Translations under genes and position numbers: made by a program
Notes under the pieces: generated by a model
Databases searched by the model: none
Told to the model about the DNA's origin: nothing
What the model saw: only the letters and a program-made list of their open reading frames with translations
Origin: Micromonospora cathayae
GTDB taxonomy: Bacteria; Actinomycetota; Actinomycetes; Mycobacteriales; Micromonosporaceae
DNA length: 64,000 bases
NCBI RefSeq assembly: GCF_028993575.1
Contig: NZ_CP118615.1
Span: 62,001 to 126,000, forward strand
Reading direction: 5' to 3'
Shown here: in pieces, positions 18,124-27,700 of the stretch
Layout: the number at the start of each line of letters is the position of its first letter
Position numbering within the stretch: the first letter of the stretch is position 1

Positions 18124-18753
18124 ATGTCGCCCACGCAGGTAGTCGTCATCGTTCTCGTCGTGCTCGTGATCGCCGCCCTGGTGGCGGTGGCCGTGATCGC
18201 CGGCCGCCGCCGCGAGCTGCGCCGACGGTTCGGCCCGGAGTACGACCGGGTGGTCGCCGAGCGCGCCAGCCGCAGCGCGGCGGAGAAGGAACTCCGCGCC
18301 CGGCAGCGCAAGCACGCCGAACTCACCCTCACCCCGCTCACCGCCGAGTCCCGGGCCCGCTACACCGCCGCCTGGGAGGAGGTCCAGTTGCGCTTCGTGG
18401 ACACCCCCGCCGAAGCGGTCGGCGACGCCGACGCGCTGGTGGGTCGGCTGGTCGCCGAACGCGGATACCCCACCGGGGACTTCGACGAGCAGGCCGCCCA
18501 CCTCTCCGTGGAGCACGCCCAGACGTTGACCCGGTACCGCGAGGCCCACGAGATCCACCTGCGCAACGAGCGCGGCGAGGCGAGCACCGAGGAACTGCGG
18601 CAGGCGGTCGTCCACTACCGGGCGCTCGTCGCCGACCTGCTCGGGACGGACCCGGTCGGGGCGCAGCCGCCGGCGCAGCGGTCCGTGACCGCCACACCGG
18701 CACAGCGGTCCGTGACCGCCACCGAGACCCCGCATGACGCCACGAGCCGCTGA
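18124..18753 (+). CDS. membrane-anchored protein with actinobacterial paralogous C-terminal domain
   Basis: 209 aa, not recognised as a named family. One N-terminal membrane helix (about residues 4-24, VVVIVLVVLVIAALVAV) is followed by charged helices. A domain (about 80-180) contains WEEVQLRFVDTPAEAV and later EELRQAVVHYRALV; the next gene has the same domain. The C-terminus repeats PAQRSVTAT twice. ATG 18124 follows GAAGGAGGA closely; GTG 18106 is less likely. It is 13 bp upstream of its paralogue, so the two may form an operon next to the conservon. Confidence 0.75.
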   Translation: MSPTQVVVIVLVVLVIAALVAVAVIAGRRRELRRRFGPEYDRVVAERASRSAAEKELRARQRKHAELTLTPLTAESRARYTAAWEEVQLRFVDTPAEAVGDADALVGRLVAERGYPTGDFDEQAAHLSVEHAQTLTRYREAHEIHLRNERGEASTEELRQAVVHYRALVADLLGTDPVGAQPPAQRSVTATPAQRSVTATETPHDATSR

Positions 18754-18766
18754 GGAGACCGCCACC

Positions 18767-19885
18767 ATGCGCCAGCACGAGCAGACCGACCAGCCCGAGG
18801 TGATCCGGTCCGAGCCGGTACCGGTTCCGCCGGCCCACGACACCGCCGGCCGCCCCGGGGACCGGGCCGGCCGGACCGAGGTCCCCGAGGACGTCCTCGA
18901 CGACCGGGGCACCTTCGACGACCCGGCCGTGGTGGAGCGGCACGGCCCGGCCGACCGGGCCGACCAGGACCGGGTCCCGGGTGACCGGGCCGACCACGAC
19001 CACGACCGTGACCGGGCCGACCACGACCGGGTCCCGGGTGGGCAGACCGACCACGACCGGCGACGCGACGGTCGGGAGCCGGACGACACGCGGCCCTTCG
19101 ACCTGCGGGGCGTCGACACCGACGGGCGGGACGGGTTCCACGAGCCGGGGCCGGTACCGACCGCCTTCGGCGCGACCACGGTGGGGGGCGCGGTGGCCGC
19201 CTCGGCACTGGCCAGCCCGCGTCCCGAGGACGAGCCGGACCCCCGCGAGGAGCGCACCGCCCGGCCCGGCGACGGCGTCGACGGCGACCGCCGGGTCGGT
19301 CGGGACGCCGACCCGACCGCCCTGCTGCACGGTCACCACCGGGAGCAGCGGACCGACGAGGCGGAGCAGCACGTCCCCGGAGGGCCCGGCCGGCACGCGC
19401 AGGAGCCGACCGCCGTGGACCACCGGGACACCGGGGTGCGTCGCAACGCCAGCACCGACGGCGCCGGGTACGGTAGCCCGGCCCCGCAGATGGTGGACCC
19501 GGACGCCACCCCGGAGACCCGGCCCGGCGCCACCGGACCGGGAGCCGGGTCGGGCAGCGACACCGACACGCTGACCGCCGCCGGCACCACCGGTTCCACC
19601 TCCGCCGCCCTCGCCGAACCGGCCACCCTGTTCGACGCCGGGACCGCCCAGGGCTTCCGGGACCGGTGGCGGGACGTGCAGCTCCGGTTCGTCGACGACC
19701 CGAAGGCCGCGGCCGGGCAGGCCCAGGGCCTGGTGGAGGAGGCGATCCAGGCGCTCGCCGCGGCGCTCGCCGCGCAGAAGAACGAGATCAGCGGCTGGCA
19801 GGACGCCGGCTCGGCGGACACCGAGCAGCTCCGCCAGGCGGTACGCGGCTACCGCGACTTCCTCGACCGGGTACTGGGGCGCTGA
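18767..19885 (+). CDS. disordered acidic/basic protein with the same C-terminal domain
   Basis: 372 aa. Residues 1-275 are low complexity, dominated by Asp, Arg, His and Gly, with runs such as ADHDHDRDRADHDR. The last 90 residues form an ordered helical domain (FRDRWRDVQLRFVDDPKAAA, EQLRQAVRGYRDFLDRVLG) clearly related to the domain in the preceding gene. It is probably cytoplasmic because no signal or membrane helix is seen. ATG 18767 is preferred because GAGGAG lies 11 bases upstream; an ATG at 18734 would overlap the previous gene. Function unknown. Confidence 0.7.
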   Translation: MRQHEQTDQPEVIRSEPVPVPPAHDTAGRPGDRAGRTEVPEDVLDDRGTFDDPAVVERHGPADRADQDRVPGDRADHDHDRDRADHDRVPGGQTDHDRRRDGREPDDTRPFDLRGVDTDGRDGFHEPGPVPTAFGATTVGGAVAASALASPRPEDEPDPREERTARPGDGVDGDRRVGRDADPTALLHGHHREQRTDEAEQHVPGGPGRHAQEPTAVDHRDTGVRRNASTDGAGYGSPAPQMVDPDATPETRPGATGPGAGSGSDTDTLTAAGTTGSTSAALAEPATLFDAGTAQGFRDRWRDVQLRFVDDPKAAAGQAQGLVEEAIQALAAALAAQKNEISGWQDAGSADTEQLRQAVRGYRDFLDRVLGR

Positions 19886-19900
19886 CCGGCGTACCACGTC

Positions 19901-19956
19901 CGTCCATACCGGAGCGTCCCGACCGCGTACGTGGTCGGGACGCTCCGCCGTGGACG
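19901..19956. terminator. long hairpin after the paralogous pair
   Basis: Perfect 15-bp stem (19910-19924 with 19933-19947, 8-nt loop GCGTACGT), extended by CGTCCA/TGGACG outer arms at 19901-19906 and 19951-19956. It begins 15 bp after the stop codon at 19885 and has no T-tract. Confidence 0.7.
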
Positions 19957-20175
19957 GAGCAGTAGTGCGCGGCACCGCCGTGGGTCCGCCGCCCGGCTGT
20001 CCGGGACCTCCGCCGGTGGTCGGTGGCCGGTTCGTCGCGTACGGCCTGATCGGGGGCGGAACCGGACGGTCCGGCGACCGGGCCGCGCCGGGGGTGGGCC
20101 GGACGCATGCTGCCCGCCGCACCGGGTACGCGGAAGGGATCAGGGGAACGCGCCCGGGAACAGGAGGCGACAACG

Positions 20176-20544
20176 ATGACCGATCGCGACCGTGACGTTC
20201 GCCGGCCGCTCGAGGAGAGCCCCGAGGTGGCCGCGGCGGTGGACGACGACACCACGGTGCCCCAGTTGGCGAACGACGGCGGGCCGGACGAGCAGAGCCC
20301 GTCCTTCACCCAGCCCGGCGAGGTGCCCGCCGACGGGACCGGCGGTGAGGAGCTGATCGGTGCCGCGTACGCCGGGGAGAGCGGCGCCGGGCGCACCGCC
20401 GTGCGTACCGGTGCGGAGCAGCCCTGGGATCCGGAGGACCTGGCGGCGGCCCGGGGGCAGGACCCGGATCCGGAGCACGTCGCACGGGCCCGGCGGGACC
20501 TGGACCGCGAGGGACGGGCGGCGGTCGAACGGACGGTGCCCTGA
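20176..20544 (+). CDS. small hydrophilic hypothetical protein
   Basis: 122 aa, strongly acidic, no membrane segment and no family that I recognise. The N-terminus is MTDRDRDVRRPLEESPEVAA. A perfect AGGAGG lies 9 bases before the ATG at 20176, which argues for a real, well-expressed gene. It is followed at once by a strong hairpin terminator. Composition and size resemble many actinobacterial intrinsically disordered proteins; no function can be assigned. Confidence 0.65.
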   Translation: MTDRDRDVRRPLEESPEVAAAVDDDTTVPQLANDGGPDEQSPSFTQPGEVPADGTGGEELIGAAYAGESGAGRTAVRTGAEQPWDPEDLAAARGQDPDPEHVARARRDLDREGRAAVERTVP

Positions 20545-20563
20545 CCGCCCCACCGAATGCCGA

Positions 20564-20605
20564 GGGGCCCCCGGCCCGACCGGTGCAGGTCGGACCAGGG
20601 GCCCC
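20564..20605. terminator. two-part hairpin between convergent genes
   Basis: GGGGCCCC at 20564-20571 pairs with the copy at 20598-20605, and an inner stem CCGACC/GGTCGG encloses a 6-nt loop. It lies between the small hypothetical gene and the cellulase gene, which converge, so it probably serves both. Confidence 0.65.
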
Positions 20606-20659
20606 GGGTGGCCGCCGCCTCCAGCGCCTCACGACCGGAGGCGGCGGGCCGGAGTGCCG

Positions 20660-22444
20660 TCAGGAGAGCGGCGGGTAGGCGTTCTGCATGAGCTGCTGGA
20701 ACTGGGCGGAGAACCAGGCACCGGAGATCGGGGCGTTGTCCAGCGCACCGCTCGGGTTGTTGCCGTTGCGCGGGTTACCGGTGTAGGTCGGGTCGCACAT
20801 CCGGTCGAAGCCCTTGCCCTCGTCGTTCGGGATGAGCTTGCTGGAGCCGTCCGACTCGCCCGGGGGCTTCACCCAGACGTAGGCGTCGATGCCCGACTCG
20901 GGGGCGACGGTGGGCCGCTCGCCGAGGCCGGCACCGGACTGGTTGCACCAGTTGCCGAGGTGGATCCGCCGGTCGACCCGACCACCGTTGACGTAGGTGT
21001 CCACGTTGGTGGTCGCACCCGGGCCGGTGGGCCGGGCGGAGCCGCCCCAGCCGTTACGGGAGGTGTCGATCAGCATGCCGATGTTGGAGTTGAAGCCCTT
21101 GGAGATCAGCTCGTTCCGGAACGCCTGGGCGAAGGAGAGCTCGTCGACGTAGAAGTTCCAGTCGACCCACTTGGACTGGCGGACGGACTGGCCGTTCACC
21201 TGGTCAGTGATCTTGAAGTACGGCTCCTTCAGGGCGGAGTAGTTCGCCGTGTTGACGATGAAGCCGTGTACGTTGTTCACGGTGCTGCCGGAGGCGACGG
21301 CGGCGTCCTTGATGATCTGGGCGGCCGGGCTGAAGTTGCTGTCCCAGCCGAGCCAGCCGTGGTGACCGGCGTCGACGTAGTTGTAGACGTTCGGGATCGC
21401 GCCCAGCTTGGACAGCGCGTAGCCGACGCCGTTGACGTATCCGCCGTTGGCCTTCATCGTGTCGCAGGTCGCGGTGCCGCCGGGGTTGTTGGTGGTGTTG
21501 GTCACCAGGTTCGGCAGCGAGTCGATCTCGACGATGTTGATGATGCGCAGGTTCCGGTACTTCGCGTCACCCTGGATCGCGGAGATCGGGTCGATGTACT
21601 CGGCCTTGTAGCGGGGCAGCTCGTCCGGCTTGAGCTCACCGTTGGAGGCGAGCGCCGCGCAGTCCCGGCCGGGCAGGTTGTAGATGACGAACTGGATGTA
21701 GCCGGCACCCTGGGCGAGGGCGGCGTCCAGGTGGTCACGGACCCCCATCGAGCCGTTCGAGCTGCTGTCGTCGGTGCCGTTGATGGCGGCGATCCGGTCG
21801 ATCCAGACGGCGGTCGGCGTGTTGGAGATCCGGCTACCGCCCGGCTCCGCGTCGGCCTTCGCCTTCCACTCCGGGTTCACGTAGCCCTTCACCCCGGCGT
21901 AGGGGTTGTCCACCTTGGGCCCACCGGGCGGCGGGGTGGTGGTCGGCGGCGTCGTCGGCGGCGTGGTGGGCGGCGTCGTCGGCGGGGTGGTGGGCGGCGT
22001 GGTGGGGTTGGTGGTGCCACCGTTGCAGGCCACGCCGTTGATGGTGAACGAGGTCGGCTTCGGGTTGCTGCCGCTCCACGAGCCGTTGAACCCGATGCTG
22101 GTGCTGGCGCCGGTGGGAAGCGAGCCGTTGTAGCCCTCGTTGCGGGCGGTGACGTTCTGGCCCGACTGCGAGAAGATGGCCGACCAGCCCTGCGTCACCC
22201 GCTGGCTGCTGTTCGGGAAGGTGAAGCCGAGCGTCCACCCGTTCAGGGCGTCGCCGAGGTTCTTGATGTTGATGGTGGCGGTGAATCCACCCTGCCAGTC
22301 ATTGGTCGTGTAGGCGACGTCGCACTGGGTGGCAGCGTACGCGCCGGTGACCGGGATGGTCACCAGTCCGCCCGCGACCAGGGCGCTCGCGCCGGCCAGC
22401 GCGACCGCCCGGCGCCGGCCGGACAGACTTCTCCACAGATTCAT
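20660..22444 (-). CDS. secreted GH6 cellobiohydrolase with N-terminal CBM2
   Basis: 594 aa extracellular cellulase that releases cellobiose from chain ends. Signal peptide residues 1-38 (cleavage after AYA); CBM2 about 39-140 (QCDVAYTTNDWQGGFTATI, W residues of the binding face, closing VACNGG). A repeated PTTPP linker (about 143-172) leads to the GH6 catalytic domain (about 178-594). That domain includes YNLPGRDCAALASNGE with the probable catalytic acid, VEIDSLPNLVTN, DAGHHGWLGWD and AYVWVKPPGESDGSS. Length and extra loops match exo-acting Cel6B-type enzymes better than endo-acting ones. AAGGAG precedes the ATG by 9 bases. A CebR-like box lies 250 bp upstream. Confidence 0.95.
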   Translation of the reverse strand: MNLWRSLSGRRRAVALAGASALVAGGLVTIPVTGAYAATQCDVAYTTNDWQGGFTATINIKNLGDALNGWTLGFTFPNSSQRVTQGWSAIFSQSGQNVTARNEGYNGSLPTGASTSIGFNGSWSGSNPKPTSFTINGVACNGGTTNPTTPPTTPPTTPPTTPPTTPPTTTPPPGGPKVDNPYAGVKGYVNPEWKAKADAEPGGSRISNTPTAVWIDRIAAINGTDDSSSNGSMGVRDHLDAALAQGAGYIQFVIYNLPGRDCAALASNGELKPDELPRYKAEYIDPISAIQGDAKYRNLRIINIVEIDSLPNLVTNTTNNPGGTATCDTMKANGGYVNGVGYALSKLGAIPNVYNYVDAGHHGWLGWDSNFSPAAQIIKDAAVASGSTVNNVHGFIVNTANYSALKEPYFKITDQVNGQSVRQSKWVDWNFYVDELSFAQAFRNELISKGFNSNIGMLIDTSRNGWGGSARPTGPGATTNVDTYVNGGRVDRRIHLGNWCNQSGAGLGERPTVAPESGIDAYVWVKPPGESDGSSKLIPNDEGKGFDRMCDPTYTGNPRNGNNPSGALDNAPISGAWFSAQFQQLMQNAYPPLS

Positions 22445-22928
22445 GCCACTGATCTCCTTGGGCGAGACCGGACCCGGGTACGGCCCGGCTGGCGAGGCTT
22501 ACGGAAACGTCGTTCCACAGAAGCCATCGGGGGGTGATGGGGGTTGCCCGACCCGGACGGGCAGCGGTGTTGCGCTGCGAACGGGTGGAGCCGACCGGCG
22601 GTGGTGCCTACGACGTCGTCCGGACGAACCGGCTGCCCTCGACGCCTGGCCTACGCGGTGTGGCTCCGCTGACGCAGTGAAGTGATTCTTGCATGGGAGC
22701 GCTTCCATGACAACCTCTCGATACCTCGACGCCACCAGCTCGGAATTTACGGGCAGCAGTCCCGTAACAACCCAGCGAGGGCGGACCGGCCCACGGCAGC
22801 CGGCCACTGCCGCTAAAGCCACCTAAGCGGCAAAAACCAAAACACGAATCTTTCCCCGCATAGGTCGCGAACAGGGCTAACGTCTGAACTAGCTCGGCTT
22901 CCGCCGGGCCAGGACGAAAAGGGATGGA
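22445..22928. other. 484-bp divergent intergenic region
   Basis: No gene seen. It holds the CebR-type box at 22694-22707 and an AT-richer stretch at 22820-22890 with AAAAACCAAAA, next to a weak hairpin (GCCGCT 22809-22814 with AGCGGC 22826-22831). The promoter of the wall-protein gene at 22929 is probably in the latter part. Confidence 0.4.
22694..22707. promoter_or_regulatory. CebR-type operator upstream of the cellulase
   Basis: TGGGAGCGCTTCCA differs by one base from the 14-bp palindrome TGGGAGCGCTCCCA bound by CebR, the cellobiose-responsive LacI-type repressor of cellulase genes in Streptomyces and Thermobifida. The cebR gene is not in the window. It is 250 bp from the cellulase ATG and 222 bp from the divergent gene. 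Confidence 0.8.
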
Positions 22929-23984
22929 GTGACGCAGGACATGGCTACCAACATGCTCGGAAAGGTCGTCGCCGGTGCCGCCCTCGGCGGGGCCTCCTTG
23001 CTGGCCTTCACGCCGGGGATCGCTTTCGCCGACGGCGCGCAGGGCGGCGAGGGTCACCACCGCGAGGGCAAGGTCTACGCCGATCCGCACGCCGTCAAGC
23101 CGGGCCACGACGTGAAGCTCATCGAGGTCTGCGTGGAAGCGCAGGAGGACGCCTTCGTCTGGTCGGAGGTGACCGGCAAGGTCAAGCTCCACCCCCGGGA
23201 GGACAGCGGCAAGGGCGGCCGTGAGCGTGACCGGCAGCACGAGGAGCAGGAGGGCCGCTGGCCCGGCTCCGAGGGCGGCCAGTCGCGCCAGGGCACCCAG
23301 CCCGGCGCGCCGGGAGCGGAGGACAGCGAGCAGGGCCGCTGGCCCGGTCAGGACGCCGAAGAAGGCGAGCAGGGCGGCGAGCAGGGCCGTGAGCAAGGCC
23401 GTGAGCAGGGCGGCGAGCAGGGCCGCGGGCCCGGCCAGGGCGACGAGGGCGGCCAGCCGGGCGCCCCGGGAGGCGCCCCGGAGCAGGGCGGCCAGCCGGG
23501 TGAAGGAGTGACCCAGCCCGGCGGCATGGCCGGCGGCGACGAGGTCAAGGACGAGGACAAGAAGAAGGCCGACGAGGAGGCCAAGAAGAAGGCCGAGGAA
23601 GAGGCCAAGAAGGGCGAGGAAGCCAAGAAGGGCGAGGAAGCCAAGAAGGGCGAAGAGGCCAAGAAGGGCGAAGAGGCCGAGCGGAAGAAGAAGGCCGAGG
23701 AGGAGGCCGCCGCCGAGCACGAGGGCGCGAAGGACGAGACCTACTTCGTCTACTACGGCGAGGCCACCATCCCGTGGGACGCCGAGCCCGGCACGTACGA
23801 GCTCAAGGGCTCCTGTGGCGAGGGCAGCCTGGTCGTCCTGCCGAAGGGCCACGTCAAGGGCGGCGACGGTGGCGCCACCGGCAGCGACCGGGGCATGGCG
23901 TTCGGCGGAGCGACGATGCTCGGCGCCGCGGCGCTCGGCGGCATCGTGCTGATGCGGCGTCGTCGGGCCGATGAGCTGGTCTGA
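22929..23984 (+). CDS. repeat-rich secreted surface protein with C-terminal membrane anchor
   Basis: 351 aa. Signal peptide (about residues 1-36, ending GIAFADG). A folded segment (about 45-90, KVYADPHAVKPGHDVKLIEVC) precedes a long Gly/Gln/Glu-rich region. The Lys/Glu-rich stretch that follows includes four 18-bp-encoded units AKKGEE. A second ordered segment (TYFVYYGEATIPWDAEPGTYELKGSCG) leads to a C-terminal helix with MRRRR tail. The architecture resembles a sortase substrate, yet no LPXTG or LAXTG is visible before the helix. The sortase gene overlaps its 3' end by 14 bp. GTG 22929 is used; ATG 22941 is an alternative with GGAG 11-14 bases upstream. Confidence 0.78.
   Translation: MTQDMATNMLGKVVAGAALGGASLLAFTPGIAFADGAQGGEGHHREGKVYADPHAVKPGHDVKLIEVCVEAQEDAFVWSEVTGKVKLHPREDSGKGGRERDRQHEEQEGRWPGSEGGQSRQGTQPGAPGAEDSEQGRWPGQDAEEGEQGGEQGREQGREQGGEQGRGPGQGDEGGQPGAPGGAPEQGGQPGEGVTQPGGMAGGDEVKDEDKKKADEEAKKKAEEEAKKGEEAKKGEEAKKGEEAKKGEEAERKKKAEEEAAAEHEGAKDETYFVYYGEATIPWDAEPGTYELKGSCGEGSLVVLPKGHVKGGDGGATGSDRGMAFGGATMLGAAALGGIVLMRRRRADELV
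23604..23675 (+). repeat. four 18-bp coding repeats (AKKGEE)
   Basis: Units at 23604-23621, 23622-23639, 23640-23657 and 23658-23675 encode AKKGEE four times; units 1-2 and 3-4 are identical pairs. In-frame repeats of this kind can vary in number between strains. Confidence 0.9.
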
Positions 23985-24711
23985 CACGGGGACACCCCGG
24001 GCCGGCGGCCGACACGGGAAACCGTGGCGTGCCGCCGGCACGGCCGTGGTGCTCCTGACCGCAGCACTGGGCGCCGGCATGCTCGGTGCGGGGCTGACCG
24101 AGGAACCCGCGCCCCGCCCGCCACAGCCGGTGGTCCAGGCCGGCGCGCCCGACGTCGCCGGGACACCCGCCCCGGCGGACGACCCCGCCGACCCCATCGG
24201 GGCCGAACTCGGCCGGACCGCGGGCGACCAGGGCGCGCCGGGCTCCGCCGGGCTGCCCCGGTCCACCCCGACCACCATCACGATCCCGCGGATCGGGGTG
24301 AACGCCCCGATCATGTCGCTCGGTGTGGAGGCCGACGGAACGGTCCAGATGCCCCCACTTCAGCAGGCCCGGAACGCCGGCTGGTACTCCCGGGGCCCGA
24401 GCCCCGGTGAGATCGGCAACGCCGTCATCGTCGGGCACGTCGACTCGGCGTACATCGGGCCGGCGGTCTTCTTCGACCTGGGGACGCTGCTGCCCGGCGA
24501 CGCCATCACCGTCGCCCGGGCCGACGGCACCTCGGCCACCTTCCGGGTCGACACGGTGCGCTCGTACCCGAAGACGGAGTTCCCCGCCGAGCTGGTCTAC
24601 GGCGGGAACGACCGGCCCGGCCTGCGGGTGGTCACCTGCGGCGGCACGTTCGACGAACGGACCCGGGACTACCTGGACAACGTGATCGTCTTCGCCACGC
24701 TGGTGTCCTGA
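23971..24711 (+). CDS. sortase (class E/F-like)
   Basis: 246 aa membrane-anchored transpeptidase. One N-terminal helix (about residues 22-42) and a Pro/Ala-rich stalk to about 95 lead to the sortase barrel (about 97-245). The catalytic His is in GHVD and the Cys is in VTCGG, with an Arg-containing segment following. ATPRIG-type opening reads TITIPRIGVNAPIM. The start ATG overlaps the preceding surface-protein gene by 14 bp, so the pair is likely translated together and that protein is the probable substrate. Class E/F is a guess from size and phylum. Confidence 0.9.
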   Translation: MSWSDTGTPRAGGRHGKPWRAAGTAVVLLTAALGAGMLGAGLTEEPAPRPPQPVVQAGAPDVAGTPAPADDPADPIGAELGRTAGDQGAPGSAGLPRSTPTTITIPRIGVNAPIMSLGVEADGTVQMPPLQQARNAGWYSRGPSPGEIGNAVIVGHVDSAYIGPAVFFDLGTLLPGDAITVARADGTSATFRVDTVRSYPKTEFPAELVYGGNDRPGLRVVTCGGTFDERTRDYLDNVIVFATLVS

Positions 24712-24730
24712 GCCCGGTGCGCCATCGAAC

Positions 24731-24771
24731 ACCGCGACGCCCGGTGGAGGTCGTCCACCGGGCGTCGCGGT
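24731..24771. terminator. 18-bp perfect hairpin between convergent genes
   Basis: Arms 24731-24748 and 24754-24771 are exact reverse complements with a 5-nt loop GGTCG. The site is 20 bp after the sortase stop and 8 bp before the glutamate dehydrogenase stop, so it likely works in both directions. Confidence 0.8.
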
Positions 24772-24778
24772 ACCCGGA

Positions 24779-27700
24779 TCAGCTCGCCGAGGAGGTCCGG
24801 ACCAGGGTCCGGATCTGCCGCAACAGGACCGAGAGCGCGGCCAGGTCGGCCCGGGACTCGTCGAACTCCCCCATCGCCCGCTGCGCGCGGTGGATCGAGG
24901 TGGCGTTCGACTGCTCCCACTCCTGCACCCGCTCCTGCGGCGGCCGGCCGCCGTCGGTGGAGTCGAGCACCTCGTTGGTGAGCGCGGCCAGAGCGGCGTA
25001 GAGGTCGTACCGCAACGCCATCCGGGCCAGCGTCTGCCAGCGGTCCTCCCGGGGCAGCAGGGAGATCTTCGACAGCAGCGAGTCCACCCGGAACCGGTCG
25101 GACAGGACGAAGTAGACCGAGGCCACCTCGCCCACGTCCTTGCCGGTCTGGGCCGCCGTCTCCACCACGTCGAGCAGGCCGAAGCTGTACATCAGCCGGG
25201 TCGCCTGCTCGGCCAGCTCCCGGGGCAGCCCCCGCCCGGTCATCGCCTCGACGTGCGCGGCCAGCGCCTCCCGCTCGGTGCCGTAGAAGAGGTCCTCCAG
25301 GTCGGGCAGGAGACGGGCCACCCCGTCCCGGAGGCGCTTCGTCTCGGCCGGTACGTCGATCGGCGACCGGCGGTTGGTGACCAGCCAGCGCACCGCGCGG
25401 TCCAGCAGCCGCCGGGTGTCCAGGTAGACGGTGGTCTGCAACTCCGGGGCCACCCGGTTGTCCAGCGCCTCGACCGCGTCCCACAGCTCCCGCAGCCCGA
25501 AGACGTCCCGGACCACCACGTACGCCCGGATGACGTCCGCCGGTGAGGCGGCCGTCTCCTCGACCACGCGGAAGACGAACGAGATGCCACCCCGGTTGAT
25601 CACCTCGTTGACCAGGACGGTGGTGACGATGTCCCGGCTCAACCGGTGCCGGCCCATCCGGTCGGCGAACCGCTGCCGCATCGGCGTCGGGAAGTAGTTG
25701 ACCAGGACCTCGTTCGTCCACTCCTCGTCGGGCAGCCCGTCGGTGAGGATCTCCCGTTCCAGCGCGATCTTCACGTACGCGAGCAGCACCGCGAACTCCG
25801 GCGCGGTCAGCCCGGACTCGGTCCGGACCGCCAGTTCCTCGTCCGGCGGGAGCGCCTCCAGCGCCCGGTTCAGCACCCCGGACCGCTCCAGCTCGCTGAT
25901 CATCCGGCGGTGCACCGGCAGCAGCGAGGTCGCCTGGGCCTGGGCGTTGTTCAGCGCCCGCGCCTGGTCGTAGTTGTCCCGCAGCACCAGCTCGGCGACC
26001 TCGTCGGTCATCGCCGCGAGCAGCTCGTCCCGCTCCGGGACGGTCAGCTCACCGTCGGCGACCGCGGTGTTCAGCAGGATCTTGATGTTCACCTCGTGGT
26101 CGGAGCAGTCCACCCCGGCCGCGTTGTCGATGAAGTCGGTGTAGATCCGGCCGTCGTTCTGGGCGTACTCGATCCGGCCGAGCTGGGTCCAGCCCAGGTT
26201 GCCGCCCTCGCCGGCCACCCGGCAGCGCAGGTCCTTGCCGTTGACCCGGATCGCGTCGTTGGACTTGTCCCCCACCTCGGCGTTGCTCTCGCTGGCCGCC
26301 TTGACGTAGGTGCCGATGCCGCCGTTCCAGAACAGGTCCACCGGGGCGGTCAGGATCGCCTTCATCAGCTCCGACGGCGACAGCTGGGTGACCTCGTCGT
26401 CGAGGTCGAGCACCGCGCGGACCTGCGGCGAGACCGGCACCGACTTGGCGGTACGCGGGTACACCCCACCGCCAGAGGAGATCAGCTTCGTGTCGTAGTC
26501 CTCCCAGGACGACCTCGGCAGGTCGAACAGCCGCTTCCGTTCCGCGTACGAGGAGGCCGGGTCCGGATCCGGGTCGAGGAAGATGTGCCGGTGGTCGAAG
26601 GCCGCCACCAGCCGGATGTGCTCGCTGAGCAGCATCCCGTTGCCGAACACGTCACCGGACATGTCCCCCACGCCGACCACGGTGAAGTCCGCGGACTGGG
26701 TGTCGTGGCCCAGCTCCCGGAAGTGCCGCTTGACCGACTCCCAGGCGCCCCGGGCGGTGATGCCCATCTTCTTGTGGTCGTACCCGGCGGAGCCGCCGGA
26801 GGCGAACGCGTCACCCAGCCAGAACCGGTGCGCGGTGGAGATCTCGTTGGCGATGTCGGAGAACGTCGCGGTGCCCTTGTCCGCCGCCACCACCAGGTAC
26901 GGGTCGTCGCCGTCGTGCCGGACCACCTCGGTCGGCGGGACCACCTCGCCGCTGACGATGTTGTCGGTGACGTCCAGCAGCGCCGAGATGAACTCCCGGT
27001 AGCAGGCCACCGCCTCGTCCCGGTCGCCCGGCTTCTGCTTCAGCACGAAGCCGCCCTTGGCACCCACCGGCACGATCACCGCGTTCTTCACCATCTGCGC
27101 CTTGACCAGGCCCAGCACCTCGGTACGGAAGTCCTCCCGCCGGTCGGACCAGCGCAGCCCGCCCCGGGCCACCGGCCCGAACCGCAGGTGCACGCCCTCG
27201 AACCGGGGCGAGTAGACGAAGATCTCGTACTTCGGGCGGGGCGCGGGCAGGTCCGGGATCGCCTGCGGGTCCAGCTTGAACGCCACGTACGACTTGGGTC
27301 GGCCGCCCTCCTCCATCTTCTGGAAGAAGCTGGTCCGCAGGGTGGCCCGGATCAGCGTCAGGTACGCCCGCAGGATGCGGTCCTGGTCCAGGCTGGCCAC
27401 GTCGTCCAGGGCCGCGTTGATGGTGTCGGCCAACTCCTCGCCGCGCCGGTCCCGTTCCTCGGCGGTCAGGCCGTTGGCCGGGTCGAACCGCACCTCGAAC
27501 AGCTCCACCAGCAGGCCGGCGAGCCTCGGGTACGCGATGAAGGTGGACTCCATGTAGTCCTGCGAGAAGACCGTGCCGGCCTGGCGCAGGTACTTCGCGT
27601 ACGCCCGGAGCACCACCGCCTGCCGCCAGGTCAGCCCGCCGCGCAGCACCAGCTCGTTGAAGCCGTCCACCTCGGCCTCGCCCCGCCAGGCGGCGGCGAA

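Noticed and set aside
22790..22850. Cobalamin riboswitch, because of GCCACTG in the gap upstream of the surface-protein gene
   Set aside because: The B12-box consensus is not present and neighbouring genes have no link to cobalamin.
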